64,000 bases of DNA, from contig CP134536.1 of NCBI GenBank assembly GCA_031826515.1, positions 2,796,501 to 2,860,500 on the forward strand. The letters run 5' to 3'. This document shows, piece by piece, positions 49,905-59,532 of this stretch (position 1 is its first letter; every line of letters begins with the position of its first letter). The position numbers and the translations under genes were made by a program. A model generated the notes under the pieces. It saw only the letters and a list, made by a program, of their open reading frames with translations. It was not told where the DNA came from and searched no databases. The stretch is from Flavobacteriaceae bacterium HL-DH10 (GTDB taxonomy: Bacteria > Bacteroidota > Bacteroidia > Flavobacteriales > Flavobacteriaceae).

Positions 49905-51061
49905 ATAAAAGAAAAATTTGTGTAGTTATAACTGCAAGACCTTCTTATAGTAGAATAAAAACGGCGTTAACTGCTATACGGAATCATCCAAGTTTAGAAT
50001 TGCAACTGGTTGTAGCTGGTTCAGCTTTGTTGGATAGATATGGGAACGCTGTGGATTATATTGAGAATGATGGTTTTAAAATAGATGCTAAAGTATTTAT
50101 GGTTTTAGAAGGAGAAAACAAAACCTCTATGGCAAAAACCACTGGTTTGGGAGTTATGGAATTAGCTAATACTTTTTATAATTTAAAACCAGATGCAGTT
50201 GTTACCATTGCCGATCGTTTTGAAACCTTGGCGACCTCTATTGCTGCTTCTTATCAAAACATTCCTTTAATCCATATTCAAGGAGGAGAAGTTACAGGAA
50301 ATATTGATGAAAAAGTACGTCATGCCAATACAAAATTAGCTGACATACATTTGGTAGCATCGGAAGATGCAAAACTTAGAGTTATTAAAATGGGTGAGGA
50401 TGCTAATTACGTTTTTAATACGGGCTGCCCTTCAATCGATATAGCATATAAAGTTAGTAAATCTCCGAAATTAAATTTTAATCCTATAACAAAATACGGT
50501 GGCGTAGGACATACGATTAATTGGCAAGAAGGTTATGTTGTGGTGATGCAACATCCTGTTACTACAGAATACCATCAGGCTAAAGAAAATGTTTTGACTA
50601 CTTTGAAAGTGATACACGAATTGGGAATTCCGGCTTTTTGGTTTTGGCCAAATGTGGATGCTGGTGCCGATGGGACATCCAATGGAATTCGTTCGTATCG
50701 GGAAATTCATAAACCCGAGAACATCCACTTTTTTAAAAATATGATTCCCGAAGATTTTTTACGCTTACTTATTAATAGTAAATGTTTGGTTGGGAATTCT
50801 AGTGTGGGAATTAGAGAGTGTGCTTATTTGGGCGTGCCAGTAATAAACATTGGTACACGTCAAAACGGACGAGCAAGAGGAAATAACGTTATGGATGTTT
50901 CTTATAAACAAGATGAAATAAAATCAGGCATACTAAATAGAATAGAAGCAAAGAATATTATTAGTAACGATACTTTATACGGTGATGGAAATTCTGGTGA
51001 TAAAATTGCTAATATCATAGCTGAAGTTGAATTGCGTTTTCATAAAACTATTTCATATTAA
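49901..51061 (+). CDS. neuC: UDP-N-acetylglucosamine 2-epimerase, hydrolysing (NeuC)
   Basis: 386 residues. RKICVVITARPSYSRIKTAL is the NeuC-type start (WecB has GTRPE). VVTIADRFETLATSIAASYQ, HIQGGEVTGNIDEKVRHANT, GCPSIDIAY and NSSVGIRECAYLGVPVINIG follow the hydrolysing-epimerase pattern. It converts UDP-GlcNAc to free ManNAc plus UDP, feeding NeuB. It is coupled by overlaps to neuB (4 bp) and neuA (1 bp), forming a tight three-gene CMP-nonulosonate unit. A legionaminic-acid type substrate with a modified UDP sugar is the main alternative. Confidence 0.93.
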   Translation: MNKRKICVVITARPSYSRIKTALTAIRNHPSLELQLVVAGSALLDRYGNAVDYIENDGFKIDAKVFMVLEGENKTSMAKTTGLGVMELANTFYNLKPDAVVTIADRFETLATSIAASYQNIPLIHIQGGEVTGNIDEKVRHANTKLADIHLVASEDAKLRVIKMGEDANYVFNTGCPSIDIAYKVSKSPKLNFNPITKYGGVGHTINWQEGYVVVMQHPVTTEYHQAKENVLTTLKVIHELGIPAFWFWPNVDAGADGTSNGIRSYREIHKPENIHFFKNMIPEDFLRLLINSKCLVGNSSVGIRECAYLGVPVINIGTRQNGRARGNNVMDVSYKQDEIKSGILNRIEAKNIISNDTLYGDGNSGDKIANIIAEVELRFHKTISY

Positions 51062-51759
51062 TGAGGATTTTAGGACTTATACCAGCAAGAGGAGGCTCTA
51101 AATCTATACCTGAAAAGAATATCAAAATTCTTAAAGGGAAACCTTTAATTCAGTATACCATTGAAGCTGCAAAAAATGCTAAAGAACTAACGCATTTAAT
51201 TTTAAGTTCGGATGACGAGTCTATAATTGAAGTCGCTAAAAAACTTGATTTGGAAGTCCCTTTTGTAAGACCTAAAAATCTTGCAAAAGACACGTCGCCC
51301 ACGCTTGTTGTCATTCAGCATGCTTTAAAATTTTACGAAGCACAAAATATTTATTTTGATGCGGTTTGTTTGCTGCAAGTTACAAGTCCTTTTAAAACAG
51401 GTATGTTTATAGATGAGGCTATTAAAAAGTTCACCGAAAGTGATTGTGATGCTTTGGTTTCTATACAAAAAGTTCCAGATGAATATAACCCGCATTGGGT
51501 TTTTAAAAAGGATAAAGTTGACAACTTAGAATTATTTACCGGTGAAAAAGACATTATTTCCAGACGCCAAGATTTACCCGAAGTGTATCATAGAGATGGA
51601 CTTATTTATATTACCAAAACCAATGTTTTGTTAGAACAAAATTCTTTATATGGTTCTAAATTAGCTTATATAAAATCACCTTCAGATTATACTATCAATA
51701 TTGATACTTTAGAAGATTGGAATAAGGCCGAGGCATTTTTAAACTTAAATAACGCATAG
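51061..51759 (+). CDS. neuA: Acylneuraminate cytidylyltransferase (CMP-nonulosonate synthetase, NeuA)
   Basis: 232 residues. GLIPARGGSKSIPEKNIKIL is the CTP-binding signature of CMP-sialate synthetases, followed by KPLIQYTIEAA, LLQVTSPFKTGMFIDEAIKK (substrate-binding QxTSP) and YHRDGLIYITKTNVLLEQN with the sugar-binding Arg-Asp. It activates the nonulosonic acid as its CMP derivative. It overlaps neuC by one base and is 1 bp from asnB, so the four genes are one translational unit. There is no extra C-terminal esterase domain. Confidence 0.94.
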   Translation: MRILGLIPARGGSKSIPEKNIKILKGKPLIQYTIEAAKNAKELTHLILSSDDESIIEVAKKLDLEVPFVRPKNLAKDTSPTLVVIQHALKFYEAQNIYFDAVCLLQVTSPFKTGMFIDEAIKKFTESDCDALVSIQKVPDEYNPHWVFKKDKVDNLELFTGEKDIISRRQDLPEVYHRDGLIYITKTNVLLEQNSLYGSKLAYIKSPSDYTINIDTLEDWNKAEAFLNLNNA

Positions 51760-51760
51760 A

Positions 51761-53467
51761 ATGTGTGGAATCGCAGGACTTGTTGGAACAGACGATTTTG
51801 AGTTTCAATTAAAGCGAATGCTGGAAGTTCAAGGCCATAGAGGTCCAGATTTTACAGGGACTTTCTTTGATAGAGGTTTCTCTGCATTGGGGCACAACAG
51901 GCTTTCCATAATAGATTTATCTCAAAAGGCTAATCAACCTTTTAATGATGTTTCAGGCAGATATATAATAGTTTTTAATGGTGAAATCTATAATTATTTA
52001 GAGCTTAAAGAAAGGTTGAAGCATGATTATCATTTTAAAACGGCATCTGATACAGAGGTATTATTAGCAGCTTTTATAAAATATGGGAAAGATTGTTTAA
52101 GAATACTTAATGGTATGTTTTCATTTGCCATTTGGGATACTTTGAAAAAAGAATTATTTGCTGCACGAGACCGTTTTGGTATCAAACCATTTTATTACTT
52201 TAAAAGTAAAGATGTATTTGTTTTTTCTAGCGAAATCAAAGCCATTCATAACACTGGAGTAAATAGAAAACCAAGTGGAATGGTTTGGTCTAATTATTTT
52301 GTAAATGGAAGTTATGGTTTACCAAACGAAACATTTTGGGAGGGAATTAATCAACTACAAGCAGGTCATTACTTAGAATTGTCTAATAACCAATTAAAAA
52401 TAACAAAGTGGTACAATTTTGAAAGCAATGTAAATAATCAAGCTAAAATAACTGATTATGAGGAGGCTAAAGCCATTTATAAAGATTTGCTGATAGACAG
52501 CATTAGTTTAAGGTTTCGTGCAGATGTACCTTTAGGTTTTAATGTAAGTGGTGGTTTGGATAGTTCAGCATTACTGGCCTTGGCAAATATTTCACAAAAA
52601 GACATATCAAAAATTGAAGCTTTTACATTTTATACTGGTGATAAAAACTATGATGAATTACCTTGGGTAGAACAAATTATAGCACGTTATAAATGCCCGT
52701 TAAATAAAGTGTTGCTATCTGCTAATGAAGTTCCGGGTTTATCAAACTTTATAACTCAAATTCAAGATGAACCCTTTGGAGGCATACCAACTTTAGCGTA
52801 TTCAAAACTATTTGCGTCAGCATCAAAAAAAGGTGTAAAAGTACTGTTAGATGGACAAGGAATGGATGAGCAATTAGCAGGTTACGATTATTACAACAAT
52901 AATTCCAAATCTACAATTCAAGGGATTAATAAGAGTCCATTTAGAAAAGACATGTTACATCCATCATTCGCGGATAATGTCTCAAAAGGAGAATATCCAA
53001 CGCCTTTTAAATCTTCACTAGAAAATCAGCAATACAGAGATTTATTTTATACTAAAATACCCAGATCTTTACGTTTTAATGACAGGGTTTCTATGGCTTA
53101 TTCAACAGAATTAAGAGTGCCTTTTTTAGATTATAGATTAGTGGAATTTGGTTTTTCTCTCCCCGTAGAATTTAAAATTAAAAATAATCAGGGCAAGTGG
53201 CTTTTAAGAGATTTAATAAGTAACCATGTTGGTAGAAATGTTTCATATACACCAAAACGACCTTTACAAACACCCCAACGCGAATGGTTAGGTCATGATT
53301 TAAAAAGTTTTGTTAAAAATCATATAGATAATATCAAATCTAGCGAGTACAAATCGTGGTTTAATGAAACGAAAATGGATTTGGAATGGCATAAATATCT
53401 AGCAGGTGATAATCAATCAAGTTTTCATATTTGGCAGTTGGTTAACTTCTCAATGTTATTGGCTTAA
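51761..53467 (+). CDS. asnB: Asparagine synthase (glutamine-hydrolysing) family amidotransferase
   Basis: 568 residues. After Met the nucleophile Cys2 starts the glutaminase domain (MCGIAGLVGTDDFEFQLKRM, RGPDFTG, HNRLSIIDLSQKANQPF), and the synthetase domain has the PP-loop SGGLDSSALLALAN (about 267-280). Members make asparagine or amidate other carboxylates; those in O-antigen and capsule loci are thought to amidate uronic or related sugar acids. It lies directly after neuA and has a promoter behind it, so a carboxylate of this glycan is the likely substrate (inference). A housekeeping AsnB is the alternative. Confidence 0.9.
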   Translation: MCGIAGLVGTDDFEFQLKRMLEVQGHRGPDFTGTFFDRGFSALGHNRLSIIDLSQKANQPFNDVSGRYIIVFNGEIYNYLELKERLKHDYHFKTASDTEVLLAAFIKYGKDCLRILNGMFSFAIWDTLKKELFAARDRFGIKPFYYFKSKDVFVFSSEIKAIHNTGVNRKPSGMVWSNYFVNGSYGLPNETFWEGINQLQAGHYLELSNNQLKITKWYNFESNVNNQAKITDYEEAKAIYKDLLIDSISLRFRADVPLGFNVSGGLDSSALLALANISQKDISKIEAFTFYTGDKNYDELPWVEQIIARYKCPLNKVLLSANEVPGLSNFITQIQDEPFGGIPTLAYSKLFASASKKGVKVLLDGQGMDEQLAGYDYYNNNSKSTIQGINKSPFRKDMLHPSFADNVSKGEYPTPFKSSLENQQYRDLFYTKIPRSLRFNDRVSMAYSTELRVPFLDYRLVEFGFSLPVEFKIKNNQGKWLLRDLISNHVGRNVSYTPKRPLQTPQREWLGHDLKSFVKNHIDNIKSSEYKSWFNETKMDLEWHKYLAGDNQSSFHIWQLVNFSMLLA

Positions 53468-53474
53468 TGGTTTT

Positions 53475-53500
53475 TTGGTTAAACTAAAATATTATCTTTG
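53475..53500 (+). promoter_or_regulatory. Internal promoter of the polysaccharide locus
   Basis: TTG (53475-53477), 15 bases, TATCTTTG (53493-53500), the latter an exact TAnnTTTG match. It is 27 bp before the TTG start of the next gene and in the only gap of its kind in this half of the locus. The spacer is short, so this is moderately sure. Confidence 0.5.
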
Positions 53501-53526
53501 GGTTCTTAACCACAACCACTCTAAAA

Positions 53527-54924
53527 TTGCAAAACATAAAATCAAAGTTAGCTCTAGTAATAACGGATGGCGTTGGTTTTAGAAATTTCATTTTAAGTGA
53601 TTTTTTGAAATTTGCAAATCAATCTTTTGATGAGGTTGTTATTTTATCATGTTTGCCAAAAGAAATCTATAATGAACATACGCATTTAAGAGTGATTGAA
53701 TTGGATGTTTTCGAAGAGCGATTCAAAACATGGTTTTTTAGAAAAGCTAAAGAAATAGCACATCTTAAATTACATGAGAAAGGAAATCTAGGAATTCAAG
53801 ATAATCTAAAAACCAATGATTCAAAACTTAAAACGCCCAGAGGCTACGCTACACGTTTTATCTATAAGTTGACTTCATTGTTTCATTCAGAAAAAAATAT
53901 TCAACAGTTTCAGAAACTACAAAATTTAACGTTTTCTAACCATAAAATAACAAAAGAATATAAGTCTATTTTAGAAAAAGAGCAATTTACTTTATTATTT
54001 TTTACACATCAACGACCACCTTATATAGCACCATTGGTGTATGCAGCACAACAACTAAAATTAAGAACAGCAGCATTTATTTTTAGTTGGGATAATTTGG
54101 CTTCTAAAGGTAGAATGGCATCTAATTTTGATTATTATTTGGTTTGGAGTGATTTAATGAAACAAGATTTACTTCAATTTTATACATCTATTGAACAGGA
54201 ACAAATAAAAGTGGTTGGAACACCACAGTTTGTACCTTATGCCATGCCAAATTATAAAATTCCCAAAGTAGAATTCATTGAAGAGTTCAATTTAAATACC
54301 AATTTGAAAACCATTTGTTTTAGTTGTGGTGATATTTCTACTAGTAAAAATGATGAATTATATATAGAAATTATTGCAACAGCGATTGTTGAAAAAAGCA
54401 TTGAACCTGTTAATTTTATTGTTAGAACATCGCCAGCTGAAGATCCAATACGTTTTCAAACTTTGGTTGATAATTTTTCATTTATTAAATGGAATTTCCC
54501 AAAATGGAAACAAGTCCGGGCAAATCACCAAGAATCATGGTCGCAACGTATTCCAACAATTGAAGATATTAAACAATTACGAGCACTTTTAGAGTATTCA
54601 GATTTAAATATTAACATGCTTTCAACCATGAGTTTAGATTTTATGCTGTTTGATAAGCCTGTAATAAACCCTATTTTTGGTAATGTGAATAATGGATTAT
54701 ATAATGATCAACGATTTTTAGGATACGCACATATTCAGCATTTGGTAAATAGTCAATCTTCAAGAATTGTAAAAAATAAAGAACAATTGATTCAAGCTAT
54801 TATAGCTTATTTAAATAACGATACAGATTCTATAAACCGAAAAAACTTTATTAAACAGCAAGTAGGAGTTTCTTTAGAAGAAACAAACAAACAACTAGTT
54901 GCGAGTTTGAAAATATGGGCATAA
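53527..54924 (+). CDS. Putative GT-B type glycosyltransferase, poorly recognised family
   Basis: 465 residues from a TTG start (no ATG is better placed). I do not recognise a named family with certainty. Visible: KLALVITDGVGFRNFILSDF at the N-terminus, RTAAFIFSWDNLASKGRMAS and YYLVWSDLMKQDLLQFY at mid-protein, GTPQFVPYAMP, then TICFSCGDISTSKNDELYIE opening a second Rossmann-like half and MSTMSLDFMLFDKPVINPIF near the end. This order (STM-D-...DKPVI) recalls capsule and CDP-glycerol-type transferases, which fits the locus. It heads the segment after the internal promoter and overlaps the next gene by 10 bp. Confidence 0.7.
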   Translation: MQNIKSKLALVITDGVGFRNFILSDFLKFANQSFDEVVILSCLPKEIYNEHTHLRVIELDVFEERFKTWFFRKAKEIAHLKLHEKGNLGIQDNLKTNDSKLKTPRGYATRFIYKLTSLFHSEKNIQQFQKLQNLTFSNHKITKEYKSILEKEQFTLLFFTHQRPPYIAPLVYAAQQLKLRTAAFIFSWDNLASKGRMASNFDYYLVWSDLMKQDLLQFYTSIEQEQIKVVGTPQFVPYAMPNYKIPKVEFIEEFNLNTNLKTICFSCGDISTSKNDELYIEIIATAIVEKSIEPVNFIVRTSPAEDPIRFQTLVDNFSFIKWNFPKWKQVRANHQESWSQRIPTIEDIKQLRALLEYSDLNINMLSTMSLDFMLFDKPVINPIFGNVNNGLYNDQRFLGYAHIQHLVNSQSSRIVKNKEQLIQAIIAYLNNDTDSINRKNFIKQQVGVSLEETNKQLVASLKIWA

Positions 54925-56000
54925 ACCAAAAACATATCGCCATTATTTGTAACTACGAACTTCTTAAAGATAGGGTAGGCGGTATGGATTATTTTTTCTG
55001 GGCATTCAATAAAGCTTGTACGGATAAAGGGATAAAAGTTGATTGGTTTTTTCCAAACATAGGAACACATGGCGATTACCATACATTCGAAATTTTCCCT
55101 TCTAACGGTGTTACTTTAGAACAAGGTTTTATAAGACATATTAAAAAGCAGCCAGTTCAGTATTCATATATTGTCACCCATTTCGTGGAATTATGCACGT
55201 CATTTTTTGCAACTGTTAAAAAGCATCAGCAAGCTAGAATAATTGCTGTAGACCACAACCCAAGACCTTTATTGGGTTATCCGTTTAAAAAGCGATTGAA
55301 GAAACGAATAAAGGGGATATTGTATTCTAAATATATCGATTTATTTATTGGTGTTTCAAATTATACAAGTCAGGCCATTTTAAACGATTTTGGCAACTTT
55401 TTAAAACCAAAAACCCAAACCATTTATAATGGTGTTTTGATAGATGATATCATTCCTAAAACGGCAGCAAGACGTCGTGTAAATCCCAAGTTTTTAGTAG
55501 TGTCTCATTTGCGGGAATCTAAAGGCATTCAAGATTTAATTAAAGCAGTGCATTTACTGCCAGATAATTTAAAAGTTCATTTAAAGGTTGATGTTTATGG
55601 TGATGGCCCTTATGAAAAAGAGTTGTTAAAGTTAGTTGAAAACTATAAATTAGAAATCAATTTTAATTTTAAAGGCAGTCAATCTAATTTAAAAGCCTTA
55701 TGTCAGCATTACGATTATTTAATTCAACCGACTCACATGGAGTGTTTTAGCTTGTCTATTTTAGAAAGTTTAGCTGCAAATATTCCAGTAATTACAACGC
55801 CTGTTGGAGGAAACTTAGAGGTGATTAAAGAAGGTAAAAATGGGTTTGTTTTTAAGACAAAAAATATTAAAGAGTTAGCGGTTTTATTAGAGGATGTAAT
55901 TAATGGGAATAAGTACATTGAAGGACCTACAAGGAATTTAATAAAAACTCAGTTTTCATTAGATGATATGGTTGATAATTATCTTAGACTTTTAGACTAG
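54915..56000 (+). CDS. Glycosyltransferase family 4 protein
   Basis: 361 residues. GT-B fold with N-terminal KHIAIICNYELLKDRVGGMD, GVSNYTSQAILNDFG, donor-domain start FLVVSHLRESKGIQDLIKAV and signature ECFSLSILESLAANIPVITT (about 274-293) containing both catalytic-site glutamates, then GKNGFVFK. It starts inside the end of the preceding gene. Complete and canonical. Sugar donor unknown. Confidence 0.9.
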   Translation: MGINQKHIAIICNYELLKDRVGGMDYFFWAFNKACTDKGIKVDWFFPNIGTHGDYHTFEIFPSNGVTLEQGFIRHIKKQPVQYSYIVTHFVELCTSFFATVKKHQQARIIAVDHNPRPLLGYPFKKRLKKRIKGILYSKYIDLFIGVSNYTSQAILNDFGNFLKPKTQTIYNGVLIDDIIPKTAARRRVNPKFLVVSHLRESKGIQDLIKAVHLLPDNLKVHLKVDVYGDGPYEKELLKLVENYKLEINFNFKGSQSNLKALCQHYDYLIQPTHMECFSLSILESLAANIPVITTPVGGNLEVIKEGKNGFVFKTKNIKELAVLLEDVINGNKYIEGPTRNLIKTQFSLDDMVDNYLRLLD

Positions 56001-56045
56001 ATTAAGCAGAGCTCTTAATTTAGAATTAGTAATAACTATAAAAAA

Positions 56046-56843
56046 ATGAATAAAAAAATAATTTTCTCAAATTCCTTTTCCCCTAGAACAGGACATAATT
56101 TTGCTTCAGAGGTTCTAAAAATATTTACAGATCACGAGGTATTGGCCCATCATCGAAGTGAGACAAGATTATCTACATTTTTAGACGCTTATTATTCGAT
56201 TTACAATAACATTATTTATTATGAATCAGATAAAGCCTTTTTTGATAAAATTATTTTAAATGACATTAGGAAAAACATTATAAACGAATCTAAAAAAGAG
56301 TATGTTATGATAAAGGATACTTCTTTTAAAGGTGTGAAATATTTAAGTGAAGTTTTTCCCGATGATATTCATATCATATTACTTAGGCGTCCACAAGACG
56401 TTTTTGGTTCTTTGTTTAAAGGTATGAATTTAAAAAAAAAGGGAGTTAAAAATTTTATCAAGCGTATAACAACCCCTTTAGGGTTGTATCCCTATTTTTA
56501 TTGTAGAAAGGTAACCCAAAAAGTGTTAAGTGATATGCCTAAAATAACCAAAAAACATTTTGTGTTACGTTATGAAGATTTAGTGCTGAAAAATGATAAA
56601 GTATTAAATGAGTTAAAAGTTAAGTTCAATACAAAAAAAACTTTATTACAAATAAAGAAAGAAATTGATGTGATAGAAGTTATAAATACTTCATTTATAG
56701 AAGAAACAGGTGCCAAACGGATATGGGAGTCTTTACCTAAAACAGAAGCATTTAACCCAGTAAATAGAAAAAAGCATCCTTTTTTAGTTCAAAAAGGAAT
56801 TGATTTAGGGAGTAGGAAATTGGCTAGATATTTAAATTACTAG
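56046..56843 (+). CDS. Sulfotransferase-like protein
   Basis: 265 residues. NSFSPRTGHNFASEVLKIF (9-27) stands in the place of the PAPS 5'-phosphosulfate loop, and HIILLRRPQDVFGSLFKGMN (about 107-126) resembles the 3'-phosphate motif with RRPxD in place of RxPxD. The HFVLRYEDLVLKNDKVLNEL block is typical for sulfotransferases. It is the third such gene in the locus and 5 bp before the next GT4 gene. The reaction would be sulfation of the glycan; the first loop is weaker than in the gene at 35134. Confidence 0.75.
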   Translation: MNKKIIFSNSFSPRTGHNFASEVLKIFTDHEVLAHHRSETRLSTFLDAYYSIYNNIIYYESDKAFFDKIILNDIRKNIINESKKEYVMIKDTSFKGVKYLSEVFPDDIHIILLRRPQDVFGSLFKGMNLKKKGVKNFIKRITTPLGLYPYFYCRKVTQKVLSDMPKITKKHFVLRYEDLVLKNDKVLNELKVKFNTKKTLLQIKKEIDVIEVINTSFIEETGAKRIWESLPKTEAFNPVNRKKHPFLVQKGIDLGSRKLARYLNY

Positions 56844-56847
56844 GATA

Positions 56848-57987
56848 ATGAACATAGGCTTTCTAACACCCGAATATCCACACCCTAAAACAGGCAAGTC
56901 AGGCGGTATAGGGACCAGTATTTTCAATCAGGCCAAAGCCTTGGTTGATTTGGGACATGAGGTGCGTATTTTAGTGTATGGGCAGGATGGGGATGATTAT
57001 TTTATGGAAGACGGATTGCATTTTCACAAAATAAAAAATATAAAAGTAAAAGGATTGTCACTGTTTTTAACCCAAAAAAAAGTAGAACGCGTACTTAATG
57101 CCTTATATGTGTCTGGTAAATTAGATATTGTAGAAGCCCCAGACTGGACAGGGTTTACAGCTTTTGTAAGACCCAAATGTCCCTTGGTAATTAAAGAACA
57201 TGGGAGTGATACGTATTTTTGTCATTTGGAACAGCGCCCAGTTAAATTTAAAAATAAGTTTTTGGAAAAGCGTGCCTTCACAAAAGCTGACGGTATCATT
57301 AGTGTGAGTGCGTTTACAGGAAAACTCACTAATAGCTTATTTAAACTAAAAAGAGACTTTACTGTGATTCCAAATAGTATTGATAGCACGTTATTTGAGG
57401 CAAAAACTAATGATACTAGTACGTTGACGATTCTTTATTTTGGGACCCTAATAAGAAAAAAAGGGCTTTTGGAACTACCAAAAATTTTTAATTTGGTTTA
57501 TAAAAAAAATACTAAAGCTAGATTGCTTCTTGTTGGTAGAGATAGTACCGATATTAAAACAGGTTCATCTTCAACCTGGGAATTAATGCAACCCTTGTTT
57601 GATGAGTCGGCTTTTAATAATGTAAGTTATTTGGGAGCAGTTGCCTATTCTGAAATTCAGGAACTTATTGGAAAGTCAACAGTTTGTGTGTTTCCCTCTT
57701 TTGCCGAGGCATTACCTGTTTCTTGGTTAGAAGCCATGGCTATGGAAAAAGCTATAGTAGCTTCTAATATAGGATGGGCAAAAGAAATGATTGAAGATGG
57801 TAAAGAAGGGTTTTTGGTAAATCCAATACATCATGAGCAGTATGCTGAGCGTGTTTTGGAATTGCTTGATGATACCAGTAAACAAAAACAATTTGGTAAA
57901 GCTGCAAGGGAAAAAGTAATTGCAAAGTTCAGTATGGAAACAGTGGCTAAACAAAGTTTAGAGTTTTATAGTCAACTAATACATTAG
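56848..57987 (+). CDS. Glycosyltransferase family 4 protein
   Basis: 379 residues. MNIGFLTPEYPHPKTGKSGG with GIGTSIFNQAKALVDLGHEV is the classic GT4 N-terminus with its glycine-rich loop. The second half opens with TILYFGTLIRKKGLLELPKI and carries FPSFAEALPVSWLEAMAMEK (about 283-302), the E-x7-E signature. GT-B fold, retaining mechanism, donor unknown. It sits between the sulfotransferase-like gene (5 bp) and the two-domain GT2 gene (3 bp). Confidence 0.92.
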   Translation: MNIGFLTPEYPHPKTGKSGGIGTSIFNQAKALVDLGHEVRILVYGQDGDDYFMEDGLHFHKIKNIKVKGLSLFLTQKKVERVLNALYVSGKLDIVEAPDWTGFTAFVRPKCPLVIKEHGSDTYFCHLEQRPVKFKNKFLEKRAFTKADGIISVSAFTGKLTNSLFKLKRDFTVIPNSIDSTLFEAKTNDTSTLTILYFGTLIRKKGLLELPKIFNLVYKKNTKARLLLVGRDSTDIKTGSSSTWELMQPLFDESAFNNVSYLGAVAYSEIQELIGKSTVCVFPSFAEALPVSWLEAMAMEKAIVASNIGWAKEMIEDGKEGFLVNPIHHEQYAERVLELLDDTSKQKQFGKAAREKVIAKFSMETVAKQSLEFYSQLIH

Positions 57988-57990
57988 GCT

Positions 57991-59532
57991 ATGGTTATAC
58001 TTTATCATTGTCATAATAAGATTCAAGAGGTGGTTACTACTAAGCATCAAAAAATTGATGTTGATAAAAATGTGACGCTTGTTAAGGCTTTGCATAATCT
58101 AGCTAATCAATTTCCAAATGAAATAATAGTGTGGTGCCATCTGGATTACAAAGATTATTTAGATTTAAAGGTCATTAAAACTATTTTTCATCACAACAAA
58201 ATAATGCTGTCATACCATCCAGGAGACCATCAATTTTTGGATGAGCGAATAGGTTATGTGGAGGAATCCGTTTTTATAAATATCAATAAAAAAGTATCCT
58301 ACCCTACTTGGCAAATGAGTAGTGCAGTAGGAGCTATACATGCAACTGTTTTATTGGAAATAAAAAACAGCATAGCACTAGATTCTAACTTTGATTATTA
58401 CCTTAATTCTTTGGCAAAATTAGCGATGCCGCTTGGATTATTCTGTTATTCAGAGCCTCGATTATTATCTGGGGAAATGAAATTGACTAATTCTAAAGCG
58501 GATATGTTTACTCTTTTCAAGTTTGTTAAACAGCATTATAAGATGCGATGGGTGTTTTTATTGGTTTTGAATATATGGTTGTATGAAAAAAAAATAATGT
58601 TGCTTCCTTTTTTGTATACATTTTGTTTTGGTAAAAGAACCAATATATCTATAAACTTGGATGCCATAACTGTTCAATCTTCCAAAAAAGGATTAGATAA
58701 AACAACCATAGATGTTATCATTCCAACCATTGGTAGAAAATCTTATTTGTACGACGTATTATGTGATTTGCGAAACCAAACTCAGCTCCCAAAACATGTG
58801 ATTGTTGTGGAACAAAATCCAGTTGAAGAAAGTGTTTCAGAATTGGATTATTTAATATCAGAATCTTGGCCGTTTAAAATATTACATACATTTACACACC
58901 AAACAGGTGCTTGTCATGCCAGAAACATCGCTTTGAAACAAGTAAAAAGTGATTGGGTGTTTTTAGCGGATGATGATATTGTAATTGAAAATAACTTTCT
59001 AGCTAAAATCAATCACACTATTAATCAATTCCCATATAAAGCGTTTACTTTTCGTTGCTATTTAAAAGGAGAAACCAAAGTGTTCAATAAAATTATACAA
59101 TGGGGAACTTTTGGTTCTGGTTGTAGTATTGTGAATATGGAGTCTTTAAACGGAAGTGTTTTTTCAGAAGCCTATGAACATGGCTTTGGAGAAGACTCCG
59201 ATTTTGGAATGCAACTTCGTAATAAGGGTATTGATGTTATTTATTTACCAGAACCCTCTATATTACATTTAAAAGCCTCTATAGGTGGCTTTAGAACAAA
59301 ACCTAAGTTGTTATGGCAAGACGAGGATGTACAGCCAAAACCATCACCAACAGTTATGTTATTTCAATTATTGCACAAAACCAAGACCCAACAATTGGGA
59401 TACAAAACGTTATTGTTTTTAAAATATTACAATAAGCAATCCATTAAAAAACCTTTTAAATATTATAGAGCATTTAAAAAACAGTGGAGCCAAAGTTTAA
59501 ACTATGCTAACCAATTAAAAAATAATTTCTAA
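57991..59532 (+). CDS. Two-part protein: unknown N-terminal domain plus C-terminal GT2
   Basis: 513 residues. The first 235 residues (VILYHCHNKIQEVVTTKHQK, NEIIVWCHLDYKDYLDLKVI) match no family I know. They contain a hydrophobic stretch near 185-205 (MRWVFLLVLNIWLYEKKIML). From about 243 a complete GT2 domain follows: IDVIIPTIGRKSYLYDVLCD, GACHARNIALKQVKSDWVFL, ADDDIVIENNF (DxD) and FGEDSDFGMQLRNKGIDVIY. It is longer than a normal GT2. The N-terminal part could direct acceptor binding. It overlaps the next gene by one base (TAATG). Confidence 0.85.
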   Translation: MVILYHCHNKIQEVVTTKHQKIDVDKNVTLVKALHNLANQFPNEIIVWCHLDYKDYLDLKVIKTIFHHNKIMLSYHPGDHQFLDERIGYVEESVFININKKVSYPTWQMSSAVGAIHATVLLEIKNSIALDSNFDYYLNSLAKLAMPLGLFCYSEPRLLSGEMKLTNSKADMFTLFKFVKQHYKMRWVFLLVLNIWLYEKKIMLLPFLYTFCFGKRTNISINLDAITVQSSKKGLDKTTIDVIIPTIGRKSYLYDVLCDLRNQTQLPKHVIVVEQNPVEESVSELDYLISESWPFKILHTFTHQTGACHARNIALKQVKSDWVFLADDDIVIENNFLAKINHTINQFPYKAFTFRCYLKGETKVFNKIIQWGTFGSGCSIVNMESLNGSVFSEAYEHGFGEDSDFGMQLRNKGIDVIYLPEPSILHLKASIGGFRTKPKLLWQDEDVQPKPSPTVMLFQLLHKTKTQQLGYKTLLFLKYYNKQSIKKPFKYYRAFKKQWSQSLNYANQLKNNF

